Source: JAENVU01 sp046598395
GTDB taxonomy: Bacteria > Actinomycetota > Acidimicrobiia > IMCC26256 > JAENVU01
Assembly: GCA_046598395.1 (NCBI GenBank)
Contig: JBKJIQ010000040.1
Location: forward strand, 151,806-215,805
DNA length: 64,000 bases
Reading direction: 5' to 3'
The position numbers were made by a program, and so were the translations under genes. Of the stretch, positions 42,630 through 50,265 are shown one piece after another (the first letter of the stretch is position 1; every line of letters starts with the position of its first letter). Below the pieces are notes generated by a model that worked only from the letters and a program-made list of their open reading frames with translations, searched no databases and was not told the origin of the DNA.

Positions 42630-42908
42630 CTACCTTCCCAAAACCGAACTGGTGTTCGGATTGACGACGGGGTCGTACCCGCCGGGATGCCACGGGTGGC
42701 AGCGCCCGATGCGCTTCATGCCCATCCACCCGCCGCGTGGGAGGCCGTAAGCCTCAACCGCCTGCAGGGAGTATTGCGAACAACTCGGTGCAAACCGACA
42801 TCGCGGCGTCGATCCCGCCATCACGCGCTGATAGACGGTGATCAACCAGATCACGGCCCGGGCTCCGAATCCACGCCGCGGATTGGCATCGACCGACCCG
42901 GTTTTCAT
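42630..42908 (-). CDS. yidD: Membrane protein insertion efficiency factor YidD
   Basis: 92 aa from ATG 42908, overlapping the rnpA stop as ATGA. The family motif CRFAPSCSQYSLQAVEAYG (near residues 35-53) and CHPWHPGGYDPV are clear. A small membrane-associated protein acting near YidC. Confidence 0.95.
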   Translation of the reverse strand: MKTGSVDANPRRGFGARAVIWLITVYQRVMAGSTPRCRFAPSCSQYSLQAVEAYGLPRGGWMGMKRIGRCHPWHPGGYDPVVNPNTSSVLGR

Positions 42909-43453
42909 CGAAGATCCCCGAAGCAAACCGCGAGCGAAGCCGCCAACTCGGACTGGGTCGCCACCGCGGCCCCAGGAGTGGCGCCCACCAGATAGGCCGC
43001 GCCCGGAACGAGCCCGGAGGAAATGCCCTGCAAGGACGCCCGCAACCGACGCCGAATCCGGTTTCTGATCACAGCGTTTCCAACGTGGCTACCGATTGCG
43101 AATGCAACCTGCGGGGGTCCGTCAACTGGGCACCGCACGCGTCGCACCCAGACCGCGCCATGACGGCGGGGTCGAACACGCGACAGCTCAGCGAACGTCG
43201 CACGGCGCCGAACGCGATGAATCAGGCCGAAATCCGGGCGCGGCCGCGGCCGCGACGGGCCTTCAGCACGGCACGGCCGGCGCGGGTCTGCATCCGAAGA
43301 CGAAACCCGTGCTTTTTTTTGCGCTTCCGGTTGTTCGGTTGGAAGGTCCGCTTCACGCGTGGTCTCCTCGAAGAGAATTTTCGCCCCGGAAGCGAGAGAA
43401 GTAGCATCTCGGCTTAGCAGGGGAGGGGCAGAACGGCGCGAGTTTAGAGTCAC
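42905..43453 (-). CDS. rnpA: Ribonuclease P protein component, frame extends across rpmH
   Basis: The conserved RnpA part is the C-terminal 110 residues: HRVRRRATFAELSR and the RNR signature NAVIRNRIRRRLR. It binds the RNase P RNA for tRNA 5' processing. No ATG, GTG or TTG exists in this frame between GTG 43453 and a GTG already inside the conserved domain. The open frame from 43453 encloses the whole of rpmH in another frame and gives a 182-aa protein. Translation from a rare codon (CTG or ATT near 43228-43233) is the alternative. Confidence 0.85.
   Translation of the reverse strand: MTLNSRRSAPPLLSRDATSLASGAKILFEETTREADLPTEQPEAQKKARVSSSDADPRRPCRAEGPSRPRPRPDFGLIHRVRRRATFAELSRVRPRRHGAVWVRRVRCPVDGPPQVAFAIGSHVGNAVIRNRIRRRLRASLQGISSGLVPGAAYLVGATPGAAVATQSELAASLAVCFGDLR
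43222..43356 (-). CDS. rpmH: 50S ribosomal protein L34 (bL34)
   Basis: 44 aa from GTG 43356, with GAGGAG seven bases upstream. VKRTFQPNNRKRKKKHGF and MQTRAGRAVLKARRGRGR are diagnostic. It lies wholly inside the extended rnpA frame and is the first gene of the leftward block to parB. Confidence 0.97.
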   Translation of the reverse strand: MKRTFQPNNRKRKKKHGFRLRMQTRAGRAVLKARRGRGRARISA

Positions 43454-43883
43454 GTCCCCTTCGCTCGCAATGCGGGGCCAAGAATATGGGTCCGATCCAT
43501 CGAACCCGGCCGTGAATACTCGGGATCCGACGGTTCACGACTTCCCGGCCGATACCGCACTCTGATCACTCACCGCGCGAATCGGGGGATAACTCCCTCA
43601 CGGGCCGCGACCGTCAGTCACGAGCCTGGGGACAACCCCACCTCACCGACCGAACTACACCGATGGTGTTATGGACTGCTCCCTTGAGAGCCCTGACCGC
43701 GTTTGCTACGGTCCCAACTCCTACCGGCCGTCTTCGGCCTCGGATCGGTGGAAATTTCTGGAGTTCGTGGAGCAATCCACGACTCGGACCAGGTCGACGG
43801 CGGAGTGCCGCGAGTCCCGAAGGTTATGGGCGCGCGAGTTCTCCACACATGTGGATGGGGCTGTGGAAATTCCTGACTGGCGA
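43454..43883. promoter_or_regulatory. rpmH-dnaA intergenic region with DnaA-box-like sequences
   Basis: About 430 bases between two divergent genes. TTCTCCACA (43839-43847, one change from TTATCCACA) directly precedes TGTGGATGG (43850-43858) and TGTGGAAAT (43862-43870). GGGGGATAA lies near 43585. These weak boxes just before the dnaA start suggest autoregulation by DnaA. An open frame from 43671 runs into dnaA, but its first 71 codons have no DnaA similarity. Confidence 0.55.
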
Positions 43884-45326
43884 ATGACAGCTGCAACACG
43901 CGTCTGGGGCTCGGCGACGACTGCGCTCCAGGCCCAACTCTCGGAAGCAACCTGGAACACGTGGTTTCGCGACGTCCGCCCGGTGGATCTTGATGGTGAC
44001 CGGCTCCGCCTGGCGATCCCCAACGGGGTCATCCGAGAGCGCATCCGGTCGAGTTACAGCGGGCTCATTGCCGCGGTACTCCAAGATGTGACCGGTGATG
44101 TGATCGAACTCGAGTTCACCATCGAGTCGATACAGCGCGTCGATGAGCCCGTCACGTTGCCCGCGCGGTCTCCTGGCCGTCAGCAACCCGAGCTCGGCTC
44201 GGAGCGCTCCACCGGGGGCCGGAACGGGACCGGCGTCGGCGCGAGCCCCAGTCCCCAGCCCAGTTATCCCAGCGAACCCGCGGCGCCGTGGACCGCACTC
44301 AACCCCCGCTACACGTTCGAGCACTTTGTCATCGGAGCCTCAAATCGATTCGCCCATGCCGCGGCGTTGGCGGTGGCCGAAACTCCCGCGCGCTCGTACA
44401 ACCCATTGTTCATCTACGGGCCGGCGGGATTGGGCAAGACGCACCTGTTGCACGCCATCGGGAACTACGTCAAGGACGTCCACCAGCTGAGTCGTATCCG
44501 ATACGTCTCGACCGAAACGCTCATGAACGAGTTTGTCGACGCGATCCGGAACAACGCCGCGAACTCGTTTCGGCGCCGCTATCGAGAGGTCGACGTCCTC
44601 CTGGTGGACGACATCCAGTTCTTGGAGCGCTCACAACAGCTCCAAGAAGAGTTCTTCCACACCTTCAACTCACTCCACGGCGCCGGTGGTCAGATCGTGT
44701 TGTCCTCGGATCGTCCGCCGAAGCAGATCCCTCGGCTCGAAGACCGGCTCCGCACTCGCCTCGAGTGGGGTCTCATCACCGATGTGCAGCCGCCGGAGTT
44801 CGAAACCCGCCTCGCGATCCTGCGCATGAAAGCCGACTCCGAACGCCTCGAAAACATCCCCGACGAAGTCTTGGCCTTCATCGCCTCGAATATCAGCGAC
44901 AACGTCCGAGAGCTCGAAGGCGCCTTGATTCGGATCGCGGCCTATTCGAGCCTGCACCGGACCACACTCGATGAAACCGTCGCGAAGCAGGTACTCGCCG
45001 ATCTCTTGCCCCCGTCCCAACCTCGTGTCATCACACCTGCGCTCATCCTCGATGAAACCGCAGAAATGTTCGGCTTCACCATCGAAGACCTCTGTGGCAA
45101 GAGCCGGCGGCGACCCCTCGTCATCGCCCGTCAGATCGGCATGTACGTCTTTCGGGAACTCACCGACTTCTCCTACCCGCGCATCGCCGAGCAGTTCGGT
45201 GGTCGTGACCACACCACCGTGATCCACGCCGTCGAGAAGATCAAGGCGCTGATGACCGAGCGTCACCAGGTGTTTGACCAGGTCAACGAGCTGATGAGTC
45301 GAGTACGACTCGGTACCGGTGGATAA
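43884..45326 (+). CDS. dnaA: Chromosomal replication initiator protein DnaA
   Basis: 480 aa from ATG 43884; in-frame upstream codons are possible, but domain I begins here (VWGSATTALQAQLSEATWNTWF). Domain II is a short linker. Domain III AAA+ has Walker A GPAGLGKTHLLHAIG and Walker B VLLVDDIQFL. Domain IV has the DNA-binding signature GGRDHTTVIHAVEKI. It binds DnaA boxes and melts oriC. The stop codon itself lies in the first oriC box. Confidence 0.96.
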   Translation: MTAATRVWGSATTALQAQLSEATWNTWFRDVRPVDLDGDRLRLAIPNGVIRERIRSSYSGLIAAVLQDVTGDVIELEFTIESIQRVDEPVTLPARSPGRQQPELGSERSTGGRNGTGVGASPSPQPSYPSEPAAPWTALNPRYTFEHFVIGASNRFAHAAALAVAETPARSYNPLFIYGPAGLGKTHLLHAIGNYVKDVHQLSRIRYVSTETLMNEFVDAIRNNAANSFRRRYREVDVLLVDDIQFLERSQQLQEEFFHTFNSLHGAGGQIVLSSDRPPKQIPRLEDRLRTRLEWGLITDVQPPEFETRLAILRMKADSERLENIPDEVLAFIASNISDNVRELEGALIRIAAYSSLHRTTLDETVAKQVLADLLPPSQPRVITPALILDETAEMFGFTIEDLCGKSRRRPLVIARQIGMYVFRELTDFSYPRIAEQFGGRDHTTVIHAVEKIKALMTERHQVFDQVNELMSRVRLGTGG

Positions 45327-45534
45327 CCCTGTGGAAGAGTGGGGATATCTCTCCTCCGCGGGGGGTAACTCGCCCAAATCCCACACTGGTGATTTCTTGA
45401 CGGTGGATACCGGTGGATGAACCAGTGAGGACCCAAACTGCATCCCACCTGCGCATTGTCGGGGTCATCCACAATCCACAGGCCCTACTACCGCTACTAC
45501 AAAACCAATTCTCTTCGTATCCAGGAGGTGGACA
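45318..45534. other. Origin of replication oriC (dnaA-dnaN intergenic)
   Basis: A compact region of about 210 bases. Box-like 9-mers: GGTGGATAA (45318, 8/9), TGTGGAAGA (45330, 7/9), GGTGGATAC and GGTGGATGA (45402, 45412), TCATCCACA (45465, 8/9) and CAATCCACA (45472). A more AT-rich piece (about 45487-45522) next to dnaN could be the unwinding element. Location between dnaA and dnaN is the usual actinobacterial origin site. No exact consensus box occurs, which is common in high-GC genomes. Confidence 0.8.
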
Positions 45535-46632
45535 ATGAAGTTCCGCTGCGAACGCGACACCCTCGCTGAAGCAATCAGTACTGCGCAACGAGCGGTGTCG
45601 TCGAGGAGCGGGGCCTTGCCTGTGCTCTCCGGAATCCATGTGACCGCAAAAGACGGGACGGTGGAACTCGTCGGTTGTGATCTCGACCTCACGATTCGGG
45701 TCACCTGTCCCGCACAGGTAGACGAGCCCGGACAAGCAGTCGTTCCCGCCAAGCTCTTCGACGGGCTTGCGACGCGACTCAAGGCGGGCACGGTGACCTT
45801 CGAGGTCGAAGGCGATGACGCTCGGATCTCTGCCGGCCCGGCACGCGCCGGGGTTCGGTTGTTGCCCGCAGATGAGTTTCCTCGGATCGGTGACCCGGAA
45901 GGAACCTCGGTCACCGTTGATGCCGAACCACTCGCAGCCGCGCTCCGCCAAGTGATTCCAGCGGCCTCGCGTGACGATGCCCGACCGATCCTCACGGGCG
46001 TGTTGATCATGGCTACCGGCACCGGGATTCGCTTCGTGGCCACCGACTCGTACCGCCTGGGTGTGCGCGATATCGAAGGCCTCGGGATGTTGAGCGAAGG
46101 CCAGAAGGTACTGGTGGGGGCGCGGGGATTGAATGAAGTCCAGCGCGTGTTCTCTTCGGGCCAAATCACGGTGACCTTGGGTGAGCGTGAGGTTCGGTTC
46201 GCGAACGAATCCCGCTCGGTCACCACTCGTCTGATCGAAGGCGAGTTCCCGAATTACGAGCAACTGATCCCCGACGGTTACCCGAACCGACTCGTAGTGT
46301 CGCGCGCCACACTCGAAGAAGCGGTTCGACTCATGCAGATCGTGGGCGAGGGTCGCGAAGGAACACCGGTGCGCCTCGCGATGAGCGCGTCGGGGCTCGA
46401 GCTTTCCGCGACCGCACAAGAGCGTGCCGACGCGATCGAGTTGATCGACGCCAAGTTCGAAGGAACCGATCTCACCGTTGCGTTCAATCCACAGTTCTTG
46501 CTCGACGGCCTGCTGGCCATCGACGGCGACGATGCGGTACTCGAGACAATGGACCCGTTGAAGCCGGCCACACTGCGCGGCTCGGAGCAACCGGACTTCA
46601 TGTACTTGCTGATGCCCGTGCGCATCAGCTGA
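45535..46632 (+). CDS. dnaN: DNA polymerase III beta subunit (sliding clamp)
   Basis: 365 aa from ATG 45535, preceded by AGGAGGT. Three clamp domains are seen: MKFRCERDTLAEAISTAQRAV, then DDARPILTGVLI with YRLGVRDIEG, then the C-terminal NPQFLLDGLLAIDGD and the final YLLMPVRIS. It tethers polymerase and also NucS-type repair enzymes to DNA. Confidence 0.98.
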   Translation: MKFRCERDTLAEAISTAQRAVSSRSGALPVLSGIHVTAKDGTVELVGCDLDLTIRVTCPAQVDEPGQAVVPAKLFDGLATRLKAGTVTFEVEGDDARISAGPARAGVRLLPADEFPRIGDPEGTSVTVDAEPLAAALRQVIPAASRDDARPILTGVLIMATGTGIRFVATDSYRLGVRDIEGLGMLSEGQKVLVGARGLNEVQRVFSSGQITVTLGEREVRFANESRSVTTRLIEGEFPNYEQLIPDGYPNRLVVSRATLEEAVRLMQIVGEGREGTPVRLAMSASGLELSATAQERADAIELIDAKFEGTDLTVAFNPQFLLDGLLAIDGDDAVLETMDPLKPATLRGSEQPDFMYLLMPVRIS

Positions 46633-46633
46633 G

Positions 46634-47728
46634 GTGCGGCTTGGTCGGCTCTGGCTGACCGACTTCCGCTGTTACGACCACGCGGAACTCACACTCGATG
46701 TGGGATGCACCGTCGTCACCGGGAAGAACGGTCAAGGCAAGACGAGCTTGCTCGAAGCCGTCGCGTGGATTGCGACCGGTCGGTCGTTCCGCGGGGTCCC
46801 CGACCGCGCACTGGTGCGCACCGGGTGTGAGGAAGCAATCGTGCGCGTGGAGATCGAACACGTGGAACGGTCGGTCCTGATCGAGGCCGCTATTCGCACT
46901 GTGGGCCGGAATCGCATCATGGTGAACAAGCAACCGGTGACCCGTCGGCGTGACCTCGCCGAGCACCTGCGCGTCACCGTCTTCGCGCCCGACGACCTCG
47001 CGTTGGTCAAAGGCGGCCCTGCTGGTCGGCGGGACTTGTTGGACGATCTCCTGGTGGCATCCTCTCCGCGATTCGCCGCGGTCATCACCGACTACGAACG
47101 CGTGGTCAAGCAACGCAACGCGTTGCTGCGGGCAGGGATCCGGAGCGCGGAAGACGGCATCACGCGCGACGTGCTCGACGCGCGGCTGGTGAGTTCCGGG
47201 ACCGCGCTGATCCAGGGTCGTCTCGACATGATTGCGCGCCTCACTCCTGCGGTCGAGCACGCGTACACATCACTCGCGGGATCCGCTCCGGGATTCGCCA
47301 CCCACTACGCCGCGGAGTGGTGCGAGGAGCGGATCGCACGGGACGACGTCGAGCGCGCCTTGACCGAAGCACTCGCGCGGTTACGCAAGCGTGAAGAAGA
47401 TCGCGGCACCACCTTGGTCGGTCCGCATCGCGACGATTGGGAACTGGTGTTGGGAAATCTCGACGCCCGCCATCACGCATCGCAGGGTGAGCAACGCACG
47501 CTCGCGTTGGGACTGCGCCTCGCGGGTCATCGCGTAGTGGCCGATGTGGTGGGCGCGGAGCCCCTGCTGCTCCTCGACGACGTGTTCAGTGAACTCGACC
47601 AGCTGCGGGCCACGGCCCTGGTGGAACATCTTCCGGCAACCCAGACCTTGGTCACGACCGCCGGTGCGCTCCCTGAAGCCATCCGCGCAGATGCCTGGCT
47701 GTCGGTGGACCACGGGCGGATCACATGA
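46634..47728 (+). CDS. recF: DNA replication and repair protein RecF
   Basis: 364 aa from GTG 46634. LWLTDFRCYDHAEL at the N-terminus, Walker A GKNGQGKTSLLEA, RDLLDDLLVASSP, signature SQGEQRTLALGLRLAG and Walker B LLLLDDVFSELD are all in place. It helps load RecA at gaps. It starts 1 base after dnaN and overlaps the DUF721 gene by 4 bases. Confidence 0.96.
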   Translation: MRLGRLWLTDFRCYDHAELTLDVGCTVVTGKNGQGKTSLLEAVAWIATGRSFRGVPDRALVRTGCEEAIVRVEIEHVERSVLIEAAIRTVGRNRIMVNKQPVTRRRDLAEHLRVTVFAPDDLALVKGGPAGRRDLLDDLLVASSPRFAAVITDYERVVKQRNALLRAGIRSAEDGITRDVLDARLVSSGTALIQGRLDMIARLTPAVEHAYTSLAGSAPGFATHYAAEWCEERIARDDVERALTEALARLRKREEDRGTTLVGPHRDDWELVLGNLDARHHASQGEQRTLALGLRLAGHRVVADVVGAEPLLLLDDVFSELDQLRATALVEHLPATQTLVTTAGALPEAIRADAWLSVDHGRIT

Positions 47729-48078
47729 GCGAGCCGCGGCCGATCGGCGACGCGATGGCCCGGGTGCGCCGCGAGCTCGGTACTCCCGAGCCGAGCCAAT
47801 TCGAACAGATTCGTGATTCCTGGTCGGAGCTCGTGGGCGGGTCCCTGGCCGAGCACAGTGTCCCAATGCATCTGCGGTCGGGCGTCCTGCGGATTCACGT
47901 GGATGACCCCGCCTGGGCCGGGCAGTTTCGCTACCTCTCGGACAGCCTGGTGACGGCCTTGGCCGACCGGGTCCCCGGGGCCGGCGTGCGAGAGATTTCG
48001 GTCGTGGCAGCGCGCTCGGGAGAATCCACGCGAGGACCAAAGGCCGAGGCCGAAGCAGACCCTGAAAACTGGGTCTGA
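47725..48078 (+). CDS. DUF721 (DciA-like) protein
   Basis: 117 aa. IRDSWSELVGGSLAEHSVPMHLRSGVLRIHVDDPAWAGQFRYL is the conserved DUF721 core with its VDDPAWA strand. Relatives include DciA, which helps place the replicative helicase in bacteria lacking DnaC. Translationally coupled to recF, the usual position in actinomycetes. Confidence 0.88.
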   Translation: MSEPRPIGDAMARVRRELGTPEPSQFEQIRDSWSELVGGSLAEHSVPMHLRSGVLRIHVDDPAWAGQFRYLSDSLVTALADRVPGAGVREISVVAARSGESTRGPKAEAEADPENWV

Positions 48079-48300
48079 AACCCCAGGTTGGTCTCAGGGG
48101 TCTGGTAAGGTACCCGAACCCTGAATTGCCGTCCTGACCAGCACTTTTACGTCTCAATCGGGCGTGGTCACGAGGCGGCTCGGGGACTTGTCCAACGGCT
48201 TCTCCGCCGGTCGGATCGCCAGCTGGTCTTCCAGCAGGGCGCCGAGGCTTCGCGGTCCAGTCAGGACGCCGACATATCGATCACGAGAGGTGCTGCGCGG

Positions 48301-50205
48301 GTGGCGTACGGGGCGAAAGACATCACGGTGCTCAAGGGCCTGGAGCCCGTCCGGGAGCGGCCGGGGATGTACATCGGGTCAACCGGAATATCCGGTCTGC
48401 ACCATTTGGTCTACGAAGTGGTCGACAACGCGGTTGATGAGGCGATGGCGGGGTACGCAACCCGCATCGACGTCGTCTTGCTCCCTGATGGCTCGTGTCG
48501 GGTCACCGACAACGGCCGGGGTATCCCGGTGGACAATCACCCGGAATACAAGAACAAGTCGGCGGCCGAGGTGGTTCTTACGGTCTTGCACGCGGGCGGA
48601 AAGTTCGGCGGCGAGGGCTACAAGATCTCGGGGGGGCTCCACGGTGTGGGCGTCTCGGTCGTGAACGCGTTGTCATCGCGCCTCGACCTCGAGATTCACC
48701 GCGAAGGACATCGCTGGGAGATGGGGTTCGAGAAGGGTGGGCGGCCCACCGGCAAGCTCACCCAGACCGGTGAGTCGAAGAAGACCGGTACCACCGTCAC
48801 GTTCTGGCCCGACGCGAAGATCTTCGAAGAGACCACCGAGTTCCGCGCGCAGACGCTGTTGGAACGGCTCCGCGAGATGGCCTTCCTGAACAAGGGACTC
48901 GAGATCCGCTTCCGGGACGAGCGCGTGGATCCGGTTACCGAACAGACCTTCCGGTTCGCCGGCGGCATCACCGATTTCGTCAAGCATCTCAACGCGGCGA
49001 AGGAACCGATCTTCAAGCGTGTCGTCGCCTTCGAGGAATCCACCGACGACTCCGAAGTCGACATCGCGATGCAGTGGAACACCGGCTACCACGAAGGCAT
49101 CCACTCGTTCGCGAACAACATCGCGACCACCGAGGGCGGCATGCACGAAGAGGGCTTCAAGAAGGCCCTCACCAACGCGGTGAACAAGTACGGCCGCAAC
49201 AAGAACATTCTCAAAGAGAAGGACGACAACCTTCTCGGCGAAGACATTCGCGAGGGCCTGACCGCGATCATCTCGGTGAAGTTGCGCAACCCGCAGTTCG
49301 AGGGCCAGACCAAGACCAAGCTCGGCAACACGCCGATGCGTTCGATGGTGGAGAAGGCAACGAACGAAAAGTTGGGTGAGTGGCTCGAAGAGCACCCGGC
49401 CGAGGCGAAGCAAGTGATGATCAAGGCCACCCAAGCGGCGCGATCACGAGTCGCGGCACGCGCCGCTCGTGACCTCACGCGGCGCAAGTCGCTGCTCGAG
49501 TCGTCCGCGATGCCGGGCAAACTCGCCGACTGTTCCTCGAAGGATCCGTCGCAGTGCGAACTGTTCATCGTGGAGGGTGACAGCGCGGGTGGTTCGGCAA
49601 AACGCGCTCGTAATCCGGAGTACCAAGCGATCCTGCCGATCCGAGGGAAGATCCTCAACGTCGAGCGCGCCCGCATGGACAAGATGCTCAAGAACGAGGA
49701 GATCCAGACGCTGATCACCGCGTCGGGAACGAGCATCGCTGAAGAGTTCGACCTTTCGAAACTCCGCTATCACAAGATTATCCTGATGAGTGACGCCGAT
49801 GTGGACGGCTCCCACATCCGCACGTTGCTCCTCACGTTCTTCTATCGCCAGATGGGCGAGCTCGTGCGCGGAGGCCACGTGTACGTCGCGCAGCCACCAC
49901 TGTTCCGCGCCGATGTGGGCAAGGAGCGCACGTACCTCAAGGACGAGTCCGCGCTCCGTAGGTTTGAAGCCGAACATCCGAACCGCAAGGTCGAAGTCAG
50001 CCGGTTCAAGGGTCTCGGCGAAATGGACTGGCAAGAGCTCGGCGCCACCACGATGAGCCGTGAATCGCGATCGTTGTTGAAGGTCTCGGTGGAAGACGCG
50101 GCGATCGCCGACGATGTGTTCGCGACCCTGATGGGCGAGAACGTGGAGTCACGCAAGGGCTTCATCCAAGAGAACGCCAAGGACGTCCGCTTCCTCGACA
50201 TCTGA
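48301..50205 (+). CDS. gyrB: DNA gyrase subunit B
   Basis: 634 aa from GTG 48301. The GHKL ATPase has YEVVDNAVDEAMAGYA and GGLHGVGVSVVNALS. The TOPRIM domain has EGDSAGGSAKRARN, and DADVDGSHIRTLLLTFFYRQM coordinates Mg. The tail has RFKGLGEMDWQELG. A 222-base gap before it without a gene probably holds the gyrBA promoter; TGGTAAGGT near 48105 resembles an extended -10. Confidence 0.98.
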   Translation: MAYGAKDITVLKGLEPVRERPGMYIGSTGISGLHHLVYEVVDNAVDEAMAGYATRIDVVLLPDGSCRVTDNGRGIPVDNHPEYKNKSAAEVVLTVLHAGGKFGGEGYKISGGLHGVGVSVVNALSSRLDLEIHREGHRWEMGFEKGGRPTGKLTQTGESKKTGTTVTFWPDAKIFEETTEFRAQTLLERLREMAFLNKGLEIRFRDERVDPVTEQTFRFAGGITDFVKHLNAAKEPIFKRVVAFEESTDDSEVDIAMQWNTGYHEGIHSFANNIATTEGGMHEEGFKKALTNAVNKYGRNKNILKEKDDNLLGEDIREGLTAIISVKLRNPQFEGQTKTKLGNTPMRSMVEKATNEKLGEWLEEHPAEAKQVMIKATQAARSRVAARAARDLTRRKSLLESSAMPGKLADCSSKDPSQCELFIVEGDSAGGSAKRARNPEYQAILPIRGKILNVERARMDKMLKNEEIQTLITASGTSIAEEFDLSKLRYHKIILMSDADVDGSHIRTLLLTFFYRQMGELVRGGHVYVAQPPLFRADVGKERTYLKDESALRRFEAEHPNRKVEVSRFKGLGEMDWQELGATTMSRESRSLLKVSVEDAAIADDVFATLMGENVESRKGFIQENAKDVRFLDI

Positions 50206-50265
50206 GTTCACCACAACTTCTTGACACCCCACGTTTGACCCGTAAACCAGGACCCGGAGGTCCCG

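Noticed and set aside
43671..43883. Upstream extension of the dnaA frame by 71 codons
   Set aside because: The added residues show no DnaA similarity and the stretch contains DnaA-box-like sequences and the promoter region. Domain I starts at ATG 43884.
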